The notes beneath the pieces are model-generated. The model was not told where the DNA came from, searched no databases, and worked only from the letters and a program-made list of their open reading frames with translations. Below, in pieces: positions 19,938 to 28,021 of a DNA stretch of 38,760 nt (position 1 is the first letter of the stretch; every line of letters starts with the position of its first letter). Made by a program: the position numbers and the translations under genes. Source of the DNA: Eikenella halliae (GTDB lineage Bacteria; Pseudomonadota; Gammaproteobacteria; Burkholderiales; Neisseriaceae); contig NZ_LXSQ01000022.1 in assembly GCF_001648475.1 (NCBI RefSeq), positions 13,704 to 52,463 of the forward strand, written 5' to 3'.

Positions 19938-21374
19938 ATGAGCATACTGAACAAGCCTTGCTTGGCCGCCTACCTGCTGCTGTTGCCTTTTCAGGTAGCC
20001 TTGGCCGCACCGGAAGGCAGGCTGGAAACCGAGCCGGACACGGGCTTCGACATCACTCCAGCCGCCGCGCCGCAGGCGGAAGCCGCGCCCGCGCCTGCTG
20101 CCGCGCCGCCCGACAACCGCCTGCAAATGAGCCGCGAAGAGCTGCTCAAGCGCCCCGAGCTGCTGCAACAGGCGCTCAGCTATGCCGTGCTCACCCACAA
20201 TGCCGAAGGCGCATCGCTGCTGCTGCCGATTTATCTTGAGCTCCCAGGACCGCACGATGCGCTGCTGGTGGCTTTGGCGCAGGCGCTGATTGCCCGCGCC
20301 GAGGGCGACTACCAACGCGCCATCGCCCTCTACCGAGCCGTATTGGCAGCCGACCCCGACATCCCGCCCGTGCGCCTTTCGCTGGCGCAGAGCCTGTTTG
20401 AAAACCGTGCCGACAAAGATGCGCGGCAAGAGTTCGAACACTTCCGCCAAACCCCCAATCTCGCACCCGAGCTGCAACAGCTTACCGGGCAATACCTCGA
20501 AGCCCTGCGCAAACGCGACCGCTGGAGCTTCGGCGGCAGCGTAAACTTCATCAGCGACAGTAATGTAAACAACGCCGGCAGCGAGCGCGAAATCCGCACC
20601 CCGCGCGGCGTGTGGAAACTGCCCGAGCCCGAATCCGCCCAAGGCTTCGCCTACCGCCTCAATGCCGATCGCGACTGGAACGTACACGGCAACCTCTATT
20701 GGCGGCTCAGCCTCGACGACTACGGCAAATTCTATTGGAACAACCACAAATTCGACGACCAAATCGCCCGCCTTAGCAGCGGCCCCGCCTACAAAACCGC
20801 TCGTGCCGAAGCCGCCGTTACCCCTTATTACGAACGCCGCTGGTATGGCACGCACAAATACTCGCGCGAAGTCGGCGTGCGCGCCGAATGGCAATATTGG
20901 CTCACCCCGCGCCATAAAATATTGAGCGCGCTGGAAATCGGCGAGCAGAGGCACGACCGCCGCCGCTGGCTCGACGGCGACAGCTACACCGCTTCCGGCA
21001 CCTGGCTTTTCGTGTGCAGCCCCACCCAATATTTCAGCTTCGGCCTCGACTGGCTGCGCAAAACCGCCGAAGACAACAGCGAATCCTACACCCGCAAAGG
21101 CCTGCGCCTGGGCTGGACGCAGCAATGGGGCTGGGGGCTCACCACCTCCGCTCAAATCAGCGCCGGCCACCGCAGCTACGACGCCCCCGACCTGTTCCGC
21201 ATCACCCGCCGCGACCATGAGTTGGCCGCCAGCCTGGTGCTCTCCCACCGCAAACTGCAATTTGCTGGCATCACCCCGCAGCTGGTGGCCACTTGGCAGC
21301 GCGTAAACAGCAACCACTTCTTCTACCCCTACCGCAAAGGCAATGTGTTTATCCAGTTTGGGCGTTCGTTTTAA
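19938..21374 (+). CDS. Slam outer-membrane translocon (type XI secretion, DUF560)
   Basis: Slam proteins move lipoproteins across the outer membrane to the cell surface. 478 residues, close to the length of neisserial Slam. A signal peptide (about 1-23, LLLLPFQVALA) is followed by an Ala/Pro linker and a TPR-like periplasmic domain (about 65-180, with ALAQALIARAEGDYQRAIALYRAVLAADPDIPP and RLSLAQSLFENRADKDA). From about 195 a beta barrel follows with alternating aromatic strands (WSFGGSVNFISDSNVNNAG, AEWQYWLTPRHKILSALEIGEQ), ending in the outer-membrane C-terminal signature VFIQFGRSF. An uptake sequence (19990-20001) is embedded in the signal peptide, coding FQVAL. The start codon lacks a clear ribosome binding site. 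Confidence 0.88.
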   Translation: MSILNKPCLAAYLLLLPFQVALAAPEGRLETEPDTGFDITPAAAPQAEAAPAPAAAPPDNRLQMSREELLKRPELLQQALSYAVLTHNAEGASLLLPIYLELPGPHDALLVALAQALIARAEGDYQRAIALYRAVLAADPDIPPVRLSLAQSLFENRADKDARQEFEHFRQTPNLAPELQQLTGQYLEALRKRDRWSFGGSVNFISDSNVNNAGSEREIRTPRGVWKLPEPESAQGFAYRLNADRDWNVHGNLYWRLSLDDYGKFYWNNHKFDDQIARLSSGPAYKTARAEAAVTPYYERRWYGTHKYSREVGVRAEWQYWLTPRHKILSALEIGEQRHDRRRWLDGDSYTASGTWLFVCSPTQYFSFGLDWLRKTAEDNSESYTRKGLRLGWTQQWGWGLTTSAQISAGHRSYDAPDLFRITRRDHELAASLVLSHRKLQFAGITPQLVATWQRVNSNHFFYPYRKGNVFIQFGRSF

Positions 21375-21400
21375 CGTTGCAGGCTGGCAAGGGACAAAAG

Positions 21401-21431
21401 AAAGGCTACCTGAAAATTTCAGGTAGCCTAT
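21401..21431 (+). terminator. Uptake-sequence hairpin after slam
   Basis: AGGCTACCTGAA (21403-21414) with TTCAGGTAGCCT (21418-21429) form a stem with a three-base loop, 26 bases past the slam stop. Confidence 0.75.
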
Positions 21432-21618
21432 AATCTGCCCACTCAACCGCCAGAGCAAACCAATCTAGATTTGCCTCGCCTCGCTTTCATACCGACAGCA
21501 GCCTGCCGCCCGGCGTGAAGTCATACCGGTTTCAGCCGTGCCTGAAGCATGACTTCAGTGAAGCCAAGTTTTCAGGTAGCCTTTTCGCCGTTTCCCATTC
21601 CCCAAGAAAGGACTTCCC

Positions 21619-21975
21619 ATGCCCCTCCGCCACCATCTTCCCGCCGCGCGCTATTCTGAAGCCGTGGTGGCCAACGGTTTCGTTTTCCTCTCCGGCCAAG
21701 TGCCCGCCAATCCTGAAGCCGATATCGAAGCGCAAACCGCCGACGTGCTCGCGCAAATCGACCGTATTCTCGCCGACTGCGGCTCAGACAAGGCGCATAT
21801 TTGCGAAGCGGTCATCTACCTGCCCGATATGGCCGACTACTCGGGCATGAACCGCGTGTGGGATGCCTGGGTGGCGCCCGGCAAAGCCCCTGCCCGCGCT
21901 TGCGTGCAGGCCGCACTGGCGGATGCGGGCTGGAAAGTGGAAATCAAGATTACGGCGCTGCAGCGCACCGCATGA
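21619..21975 (+). CDS. RidA/YjgF family protein, YoaB-like
   Basis: RidA-family enzymes hydrolyse reactive enamine/imine intermediates of amino acid metabolism. 118 residues with FLSGQVP near the N terminus and MNRVWDAWVAPGKAPARACVQAALADAGWKVEIKITA at the C terminus. The Arg of PARACVQ corresponds to the arginine that binds the carboxylate in active RidA proteins. The text fits the E. coli YoaB subgroup better than archetypal RidA. AGAAAGGA precedes the ATG. It is a monocistronic gene. The substrate is unknown. Confidence 0.87.
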   Translation: MPLRHHLPAARYSEAVVANGFVFLSGQVPANPEADIEAQTADVLAQIDRILADCGSDKAHICEAVIYLPDMADYSGMNRVWDAWVAPGKAPARACVQAALADAGWKVEIKITALQRTA

Positions 21976-22295
21976 CAGTAGCGGCCTTCTGCCGTACAAT
22001 CCGCGCGGTTTCTTTTTATCTGGCTAGGGACTGTTGGTCATTACCGGTTTCCGCGTCTTTTTGCTCCCCCAAGGCGGCGTCTTCCACGTTGGAAATCATT
22101 GCAAGGTGTCCAGCCTTACTGCGGTTTCCGCCTTGAATCTGCTACTTGGGGGCAAAAATCCACTGGGAAAAGTGATTGCTAGCAGCCCCTAAAGCACTTA
22201 TCCCTTTTTGTAACGGCATCTTGTTTGGTGTGCAAGAGAGGCGTCGGCCCACAGCTGCTTCAGGCTACCTGAAACTGGCATAACTACGGAACGAT
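21976..22295. other. Gene-free region with nested inverted repeats (possible structured RNA)
   Basis: TTTTTGCTCCCCCAAG (22058-22073) is inverted at 22145-22158 (CTTGGGGGCAAAAA). Overlapping it, CAAGGCGG (22070-22077) is inverted at 22128-22135 (CCGCCTTG), giving two mutually exclusive pairings. GGTTTCCGC occurs twice (about 22046 and 22123). The region could be a small RNA, an attenuator for lptF or a relic of a mobile element. An uptake sequence (22262-22273) lies just before lptF. No protein is supported. Confidence 0.45.
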
Positions 22296-23408
22296 ATGGT
22301 TTATCAGAGAAAATTCATTAAAGAAGTATCACAAACGGCGATGGGCGTATTCGTGCTGCTCTTGGCCACCTTGGTGGCGGTGCAGGCGGTGAAGCTGTTG
22401 GGTGGCGCGGCCGGCGGCAAGGTGGCGGCAGATGCGGTGGCCACGCTGGTGGCGTTTTGGACGGTGGCGCTGATGCCCATCGTGCTCATCCTCACGGCCT
22501 ATATCAGTGCGCTTACCGTGCTTTCCCGCTATTGGCGCGACAGCGAAATGGCGGTGTGGCTCTCGTCCGGCCTGTCGCTTTACGGCTGGATTAAGCCGTT
22601 GATGGCGTTTGCCGTGCCTTTCGCCCTGCTCACGGCATTGGTGTCGATGCTGGTGATGCCATGGGCGGATGCGCGCAGCCGCGAATTTGCCGAAGTGCTG
22701 AAGCGGCGGCAGGATACTTCTATGGTGCGCCCGGGCGTGTTTCAAGAGTTTAATAAAGAAGTGGCCGGAGTGTATTTTCTGGAAAAATTCGATGCAGGCA
22801 GCGGCGAAGCGAGCAATTTGTTTGTCCGCGAGCTCAACCTCCAAGGGCGCGATACGCTGATTACCGCCGAGCGCGGCCGTTTTACCGAAACCGACAATAA
22901 GCGTACGCTGGAACTGTTTAACGGCCGCCGCTATAGGGGCACACCAGGTATGGCAGATTATGAGGAGATATCGTTCGAACGACTGCATTTGGTGGTGGGC
23001 ACCGCGCCCAAGCTGGTGCAGCGCGATATGCACCGCCGCACCGTGCCCACGGCCCAGCTGTGGGGCAACACCAACCCCGAATTGCGCGGCGAATTGATGT
23101 GGCGCATCACCATGCCGGTGAGCGTGCTGATTTTGGCGCTGTTGGCATTGCCGCTTTCCTATATGGACAACCGCAGCGGCCGCAGCTACAGCCTCTTAAG
23201 CGCCATCGGCATGTTTCTGCTCTATCAAAACGGCCTCACGCTGGTGCGCGACGGCATCAGCAGCGGCAAGATTCCGCTGTGGCCGGGTTTGATTGTGCCG
23301 CATCTTTTGATGCTGATGCTGGCCGTGTTGCTGTTGCGCGTGCGCAGCCAGCCATCCCGACCGTTTTGGCAGGCTTTACGCCTGGCCTTGGGAGGCAAAC
23401 CGGCATGA
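22296..23408 (+). CDS. lptF: LPS export ABC transporter permease LptF
   Basis: LptF and LptG form the membrane part of LptB2FGC, which extracts lipopolysaccharide from the inner membrane and pushes it towards the outer membrane. 370 residues. Membrane segments lie near 15-35, 52-72 and 95-120, then a periplasmic beta-jellyroll domain (about 130-265, with GRDTLITAERGRFTETDNKRTLEL), then helices from about 270 to 350. The stop overlaps lptG (ATGA). The ribosome binding site is weak. Confidence 0.94.
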   Translation: MVYQRKFIKEVSQTAMGVFVLLLATLVAVQAVKLLGGAAGGKVAADAVATLVAFWTVALMPIVLILTAYISALTVLSRYWRDSEMAVWLSSGLSLYGWIKPLMAFAVPFALLTALVSMLVMPWADARSREFAEVLKRRQDTSMVRPGVFQEFNKEVAGVYFLEKFDAGSGEASNLFVRELNLQGRDTLITAERGRFTETDNKRTLELFNGRRYRGTPGMADYEEISFERLHLVVGTAPKLVQRDMHRRTVPTAQLWGNTNPELRGELMWRITMPVSVLILALLALPLSYMDNRSGRSYSLLSAIGMFLLYQNGLTLVRDGISSGKIPLWPGLIVPHLLMLMLAVLLLRVRSQPSRPFWQALRLALGGKPA

Positions 23409-24475
23409 AACTGCTCACCCGCTATCTGATCCGCCGCTTGGGCACAGCCACGCTGTATGCGCTCTTGGCCTTAGTGGCGCTGTTCTCGTTTTTTGAAGTG
23501 ATTAACGCCGTAGACGATGTGGGCGACGGCAACTACACCGTGCTCACCCTGATTCTGTATGTGGGCATGCGCCTGTTTGGGCACATGTATACCCTGCTGC
23601 CGCTGGCCGTGCTCATCGGCTGCCTGGCCGCCTTGAGCCAGCTCGCCTCCGCCAGCGAATGGACGGTTATCCGCACCAGCGGCGCGTCGCTCAAGCGCAT
23701 CATTAGCACCGTCGCCTCAGTGGGCTTGCTGGCCGGGCTGCTCGGCGTGGCTTTGGGCGAATGGGTTGCCCCGTATATGGAACAACGCGCCGAGCGGCTG
23801 CGCCTGCATGCCGTGCAGCAAACCGTAAGCCTAGGCGGCAGCGGCCTGTGGTTTCGGCAGGGCAGCGACAACATCAACGTGCGCGAAATGCTGCCCGACG
23901 GCCGCCTGCTCGGCATCCGCATCTACCGCTACAACCAACACGCCGCACTGGAATCCGCCTGGCAGGCAGACGAAGGCCGCGTAAACGGCAACGGCACTTG
24001 GACGCTCAAGCAAGTGGCGCGCACCCATATTGCTGCCGAACGCACCCAAACCGAACGACTTGCCAGCGCCGAATGGCCCAGCGACGTGGGCGTGGAGCTG
24101 CTCGGCGTGCTTTTGGTGGACACCGACCAAATGTCGGCCCGTAGCTTGAAAATGTATATCGACCACCTGCAAAGCAACGGCCAGCAAACCGCCGCCTATG
24201 CCACCGCCTGGTGGCGTAAGCTGCTCTATCCGCTGATTTGTACGGTGATGGCCTTGGTGGCACTCGCCTTTACCCCGCAAAGTTCGCGCCACGGCAACAT
24301 CGGCGTGCGCCTGTTCCTCGGCATCTGCCTGGGCCTCGCCTTCCACTTCGCCGGCCTGCTCTCCGGCTACATCGCCCAACTCTCCAACATGCCGCCCCTT
24401 GGCGCCGCCATCCTGCCCGGCACGGTATTCGCCATCGCCGCCGCCTGGCTGATTAGGCGGCAGGAAGCGCGTTGA
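23405..24475 (+). CDS. lptG: LPS export ABC transporter permease LptG
   Basis: Partner of LptF. 356 residues from ATG 23405 (MKLLTRYLIRRLG, the usual start); a longer in-frame extension upstream only overlaps lptF and is not expected to be translated. The membrane/periplasmic/membrane plan matches LptF: helices near 13-33, 60-80 and 100-120, a jellyroll domain with GSGLWFRQGSDNINVREMLPDGRLLGIRIYR-type text, and helices from about 275 to 345. The four-base overlap with lptF implies coupling. Confidence 0.94.
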   Translation: MKLLTRYLIRRLGTATLYALLALVALFSFFEVINAVDDVGDGNYTVLTLILYVGMRLFGHMYTLLPLAVLIGCLAALSQLASASEWTVIRTSGASLKRIISTVASVGLLAGLLGVALGEWVAPYMEQRAERLRLHAVQQTVSLGGSGLWFRQGSDNINVREMLPDGRLLGIRIYRYNQHAALESAWQADEGRVNGNGTWTLKQVARTHIAAERTQTERLASAEWPSDVGVELLGVLLVDTDQMSARSLKMYIDHLQSNGQQTAAYATAWWRKLLYPLICTVMALVALAFTPQSSRHGNIGVRLFLGICLGLAFHFAGLLSGYIAQLSNMPPLGAAILPGTVFAIAAAWLIRRQEAR

Positions 24476-24477
24476 GG

Positions 24478-24522
24478 AAAGGCTACCTGAAAACCAGGCT
24501 TGGTATTTTCAGGTAGCTTATT
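24478..24522 (+). terminator. Uptake-sequence hairpin after lptG with one decayed arm
   Basis: AGGCTACCTGAA (24480-24491) faces TTCAGGTAGCTT, which has lost the last C of the 12-mer. The stem AAGCTACCTGAAAA-type pairing still forms around an 11-13 base loop. Confidence 0.6.
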
Positions 24523-24569
24523 GATGGGTGCTGTTGCTAGGATGGACAGGATAAACGGGAGAATAAGAA

Positions 24570-25121
24570 ATGATGCTGATACTGGCTGTGTTGGTGGTTG
24601 TGATTGTTTTGGCTTTGGTTTCAGGTTCAAAGAAAGATGGCGGCAGGAAAAGAGCTGCCAAGGCACAACGGACAACATCAGATGACGTGAATAGGCCTTG
24701 GCCGTTCTACCCTAGCTATGCTATGACTCAAAATGAACAAGAGGTATATTGGAAGCTGGTGCAGGCCTTGCCAGACTATATAGTGCTGGCGCAAGTACAG
24801 GCTTCACGGGTATTGAAGGTAAAGCGAGGAGAGAACAATCAGGCGTGGCTTAACCGGATTAGTCGTATGAGTTACGATTATCTGATTTGTAATAAAAGCG
24901 CTTATCCCCTGTTGGTAATCGAATTGGATGATCCAACGCATGAGAGGGCAACCCGCCAAGATGCCGACCGCCGAAAAGAGATGGCCTTGGCCGGTGCGGG
25001 AATTAAAATCGTCCGTTGGCGGAAACAGAATGTACCCTCTGCGGAGCAAATTTTGGCACTTGTACGGCAGCAGCAAGCAATGTTTCAGGAGCGGATGACA
25101 CGGAAACAAAAGGCTACCTGA
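24570..25121 (+). CDS. DUF2726 family protein, membrane-anchored, nuclease-like fold
   Basis: 183 residues. An N-terminal membrane helix (about 2-18) and a basic linker precede a DUF2726 domain (about 50-165): MTQNEQEVYWKLVQALPDYIVLAQVQASRVLKV, then SYDYLICNKSAYPLLVIELDDPTHERATRQDADRRKEMALAGAGIKIVRWR. The pattern (D..I......L..IELDD.TH) resembles the PD-(D/E)XK restriction endonuclease-like fold. Biological role not established. The base composition is AT-richer than its neighbours. The stop codon TGA is contributed by the uptake sequence at 25111-25122. Confidence 0.82.
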   Translation: MMLILAVLVVVIVLALVSGSKKDGGRKRAAKAQRTTSDDVNRPWPFYPSYAMTQNEQEVYWKLVQALPDYIVLAQVQASRVLKVKRGENNQAWLNRISRMSYDYLICNKSAYPLLVIELDDPTHERATRQDADRRKEMALAGAGIKIVRWRKQNVPSAEQILALVRQQQAMFQERMTRKQKAT

Positions 25122-25154
25122 AAACCGGGCTTGGCGTTTTTCAGGTAGCCTTTA
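25109..25154 (+). terminator. Uptake-sequence hairpin after the DUF2726 gene
   Basis: AAAAGGCTACCTGAAAA and TTTTTCAGGTAGCCTTTA form a long stem around a GC-rich loop and end in a short T-run. The left arm overlaps the end of the coding sequence. Confidence 0.75.
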
Positions 25155-25189
25155 TTCTGTTGTAAAACCAATATAATCAAGGAGAAACC

Positions 25190-25810
25190 ATGTTTACAGG
25201 AATCGTACAAGGCTTGGGCGAAGTGCTGGCCGTGGATCAGCGCGCGCCCGATTTCCGCAGCCACACCGTGCGCCTGCCCGAGGGTGCGGATGCCGATTTG
25301 CGCGTGGGCGCATCGGTGGCGCACAACGGCTGCTGCCTCACCATCACCCGCGTACACGAAAACGGCGCGGCGGATTTCGACCTAATGGGCGAAACGCTGG
25401 CCAAAACCAATCTGGGCGCATTGCAGCCGGGCGACAAGGTAAACATCGAGCGCGCCGCCCGCTTCGGCGACGAAATCGGCGGCCACAGCATGAGCGGCCA
25501 CATCACCGCCACCGCCGAAATCAGCCGCATCGAAGCGAACGGGCTGAACCGCACCGTGTGGTTCAGGCTACCTGAAAACCTGAAAGGCTATGTTTTCCCT
25601 AAAGGATTCATCGGGCTGGACGGCTGCAGCCTCACCGTCGGCACGGTAAGCGACAGCGAATTCAATGTACACCTCATCCCCGAAACCTTGAACCGCACGC
25701 TGTTTGGCAGCCGCCGCGTTGGCGAGCGGGTGAATGTGGAAATCGATCCGCAAACGCAGGTGATTGTGGACACCGTGGCGCGGATTTTGGCGGAAAAGGA
25801 CAAGGCATGA
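25190..25810 (+). CDS. ribE: Riboflavin synthase, alpha chain type
   Basis: Converts two 6,7-dimethyl-8-ribityllumazine molecules into riboflavin. 206 residues made of two lumazine-binding repeats (about 1-97 and 98-195); both show the family text: MFTGIVQGLGEV at the start, then GASVAHNGCCLTI and FIGLDGCSLTVG. GGHSMSGHITATAEI marks the link to the second repeat. Good AAGGAG ribosome binding site. No FMN riboswitch is visible upstream. An uptake sequence at 25565-25576 codes RLPEN. The stop overlaps the next gene (ATGA). Confidence 0.95.
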   Translation: MFTGIVQGLGEVLAVDQRAPDFRSHTVRLPEGADADLRVGASVAHNGCCLTITRVHENGAADFDLMGETLAKTNLGALQPGDKVNIERAARFGDEIGGHSMSGHITATAEISRIEANGLNRTVWFRLPENLKGYVFPKGFIGLDGCSLTVGTVSDSEFNVHLIPETLNRTLFGSRRVGERVNVEIDPQTQVIVDTVARILAEKDKA

Positions 25811-26427
25811 TGCCGCTGCCGCCGCAAGTGCCGCGCCGGGGCGGCGGAATCAGCCGCCGGGTGGCGGCCGCTTTACTCCGGCTGTTGGGCTGGCGCGTTG
25901 CAGGCAGCGTGCCGGATGTGGCCAAATGCGTGGTGGTGGCCGTGCCACACACGTCGAATTTCGACGGGCTGTATGTGCTGCCCGCCATGCTGGCTTTGGA
26001 TTTGAAAATGAGCATCTTCGGCAAGAAAAGCCTGTTTGCCGTGCCCGGTTTGGCGGCGTTTTTGCGCTGGGCGGGCGTGATGCCGCTGGATAGGAAACGC
26101 GCCGGCGGCGTGGTGGACGAAGCCGTGGCCGCTTTCCGCCGCAGCGAGCAGCTGTTTCTCGGTATCTCGCCGGAAGGCACGCGCCACGCCGCGCCCAAAT
26201 GGAAAAGCGGCTACTGGCGGATTGCCCGCGGCGCCGGTGTGCCGGTATTGCCGGTGGCAATCGACTACGGGCGGCGCGAAGTGCGCTTCCTGCCGCTGTT
26301 TACCCCCACCGCCGACATGGCCGCCGACCACGCCGCACTGGCCGCGCTGTTTCACGGCATCGAGCCGAAGCATAAACATCGTTTGTCTTGGCCGCTGCGT
26401 GAAACCCAGATGACCGAAACCGATTGA
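25807..26427 (+). CDS. PlsC-like lysophospholipid acyltransferase family protein
   Basis: 206 residues. Acyltransferase motifs are visible: the HX4D block as HTSNFDG (about 48-54), then MPLDRKRAGG and the phosphate-binding block SPEGTR (about 119-125). This fits membrane-associated 1-acyl-glycerol-3-phosphate acyltransferases, in the short subgroup often found as a stand-alone gene. The exact acceptor is unknown. It overlaps ribE by four bases; a second ATG directly follows the first. trmJ begins 8 bases after the stop, so the three genes are probably one transcript. Confidence 0.82.
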   Translation: MMPLPPQVPRRGGGISRRVAAALLRLLGWRVAGSVPDVAKCVVVAVPHTSNFDGLYVLPAMLALDLKMSIFGKKSLFAVPGLAAFLRWAGVMPLDRKRAGGVVDEAVAAFRRSEQLFLGISPEGTRHAAPKWKSGYWRIARGAGVPVLPVAIDYGRREVRFLPLFTPTADMAADHAALAALFHGIEPKHKHRLSWPLRETQMTETD

Positions 26428-26435
26428 TAATTGAT

Positions 26436-27242
26436 ATGACAGACACCCCCACCGTTCCCGACTACCTGCGCCACATCCGCGTGGTGCTCGCCCGCACCAG
26501 CCATCCCGGCAACATCGGCGCCGCCGCCCGCGCCATGAAAACCATGGGCTTGAGCCGCCTCACCCTGGTCGCGCCCAACCTGATGGCCACGCCAATGACT
26601 CCCGAGCCGCCCGCTTTCGATGCCGCCCAGGCTGCCGCGTTCCGGCTGCCGGAAGAAAGCTTCATCCTCGCTTCCGGCGCGCGCGACGTGCTGGAGCAGG
26701 CGCGAATTGTGGCTACTTTGGATGAAGCGCTGGCCGACACCGTCTTGAGCTGCGCCCTCACCAGCCGCCGCCGCGAACTCTCCGCCCCGCTGCACACCCC
26801 GCGCGAACTCGTGCCCGAGCTGTTGCAGGCCGCGCAGCAAGGTTTTCAGGTAGCCCTCGTATTCGGCAACGAAACCTTCGGTCTGAATATCGACGAAGTG
26901 CAGCGCTGCAACCGCCTGCTCACCATCAGCGGCAATCCCGCCTATTTCTCGCTCAACCTCGCCCAGGCCGTGCAAGTGGTGTGCTACGAAATTTTCAGCC
27001 AAACCGGCATCGGCATGAGCCAGCTGCAACAGGCGCACACGCCCGCCACGCAAAGCCAAACGCGCGGCATGGTGGAGCACTTGGAGCAAATCATCGAACA
27101 AACCGGCTTTGCCAACCGCCGCAACCAAGAACGCATGATGCGCCGCCTGCACAGCTTCTTTAACCGCGCCTCCCCCAGCCGAGAAGACATCGACCTGCTG
27201 CGCGGCCTGTGGAACAGGATTTCGCAGCGGCTGAAGGATTAA
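26436..27242 (+). CDS. trmJ: tRNA (cytidine/uridine-2'-O-)-methyltransferase TrmJ
   Basis: TrmJ methylates the ribose of tRNA nucleotide 32. 268 residues, a SPOUT-class enzyme: IRVVLARTSHPGNIGAAARAMKTMGL at the N terminus (motif 1), then ALVFGNETFGL (motif 2) and NPAYFSLNLAQAVQVVCYE (motif 3, the knot), plus a C-terminal helical extension. ATG 26436 is chosen over an upstream TTG because it fits the family start; no good ribosome binding site is present, so it may depend on coupling to the acyltransferase gene. A one-mismatch uptake sequence is at 26845-26856. Confidence 0.93.
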   Translation: MTDTPTVPDYLRHIRVVLARTSHPGNIGAAARAMKTMGLSRLTLVAPNLMATPMTPEPPAFDAAQAAAFRLPEESFILASGARDVLEQARIVATLDEALADTVLSCALTSRRRELSAPLHTPRELVPELLQAAQQGFQVALVFGNETFGLNIDEVQRCNRLLTISGNPAYFSLNLAQAVQVVCYEIFSQTGIGMSQLQQAHTPATQSQTRGMVEHLEQIIEQTGFANRRNQERMMRRLHSFFNRASPSREDIDLLRGLWNRISQRLKD

Positions 27243-27252
27243 ACGGCGCTTT

Positions 27253-27308
27253 TATAGTGGATTAACAAAAATCAGGGCAAGGCCGTACTGGTTTGAATTG
27301 AATCCGCC
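27253..27308. mobile_element. Small inverted-repeat element, copy B (internally deleted)
   Basis: Starts TATAGTGGATTAACAAAAATCAGG and ends CCGTACTGGTTTGAATTGAATCCGCCA. The left end equals the consensus end of copy C, and the GTACTGGTTT segment equals its other interior half, but the middle is missing. 56 bases long, just after trmJ. Confidence 0.6.
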
Positions 27309-27316
27309 AATCGTGC

Positions 27317-27348
27317 AAAAGGCTACCTGAAACTTTCAGGTAGCCTTA
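27317..27348 (+). terminator. Uptake-sequence hairpin downstream of trmJ
   Basis: AAAGGCTACCTGAAA and TTTCAGGTAGCCTT pair around a 2-3 base loop (uptake sequences 27320-27331 and 27335-27346). Confidence 0.75.
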
Positions 27349-27508
27349 GGTTTATATATGGCCTGCACGCGAAAGAGGCGATACATGGGCAGGATGGGCG
27401 TTTGCCTGTTAATCCCCGTATGCCCTGCAAAGGCGGGCGATTACCGCCCGCGCAGTTTTTCAGGTAGCCTTTGGGCGGGGCGTCGGATTCAGGAGCGGCC
27501 TGCGGCGG

Positions 27509-27958
27509 TTAAAACAAACTTTCCTGGCGGGCGCCGGTTGCGGGCGTTTCGGATTCTGCCAGCATATAGTCGTGCACGAAGGTGAAGAAGTCTTCGCTGA
27601 TTTCAAAATGGCCGTAGCGCAGCCGGACGGCATATTTTTTCCATTCCGGATGCGTGCGGATAACGGCAATCGGGCATTCGCGCCGGATTTCGGCATAGGC
27701 CACGTTGCGGCGGAAGGGGATAAAGCTTGCGCTCATCTGAAACGGGTAGGCCTGGTCGTCGGTAATCTGCCCGAGAGCGGTGAAAGATTGCAGTTTGTCG
27801 TGGCCGTCCAAACGGATTTTCGGGCTGTAGTAGAGCAGCCAGTCGCCGCGTTGCATGCGGTTGAGCGGCGCGGCCTTGCCGTGGCACACTTGGCAGAAGC
27901 CGCCTGCCACGCCGCGCAGGACGTGCTCTTTGGAAACCGTGCCTATCCAGTATTTCAT
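27509..27958 (-). CDS. EVE domain protein (UPF0310 family)
   Basis: 149 residues, almost entirely one EVE domain (PUA-like fold): MKYWIGTVSKEHVLRGVAGG at the start, then MQRGDWLLYYSPK, FTALGQITDD and FRRNVAYAEI. EVE domains bind modified bases in nucleic acid and are frequent in prokaryotic defence and RNA-modification contexts, but a solitary gene like this has no assigned role. AAGGA precedes the ATG. No restriction or methylase gene is adjacent. An uptake sequence (27459-27470) lies downstream. Confidence 0.85.
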   Translation of the reverse strand: MKYWIGTVSKEHVLRGVAGGFCQVCHGKAAPLNRMQRGDWLLYYSPKIRLDGHDKLQSFTALGQITDDQAYPFQMSASFIPFRRNVAYAEIRRECPIAVIRTHPEWKKYAVRLRYGHFEISEDFFTFVHDYMLAESETPATGARQESLF

Positions 27959-28021
27959 AGGTATCCTTTTCAGATGGGTTTCAGGTAGCCTTATGCGGCC
28001 GGCAGAAGGCTACCTGAAAAT

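Noticed and set aside
19908..21458. 516-codon minus-strand frame opposite slam
   Set aside because: Low-complexity Ala/Gly/Val shadow; the plus-strand Slam has signal peptide, TPR and barrel features.
22296..22300. FMN or other riboswitch before ribE or lptF
   Set aside because: No conserved riboswitch core seen upstream of either gene; the lptF upstream structure matches no class I know.
23060..23404. 115-codon N-terminal extension of lptG
   Set aside because: It lies in another frame of lptF and the family starts at MKLLTRYLIRR.
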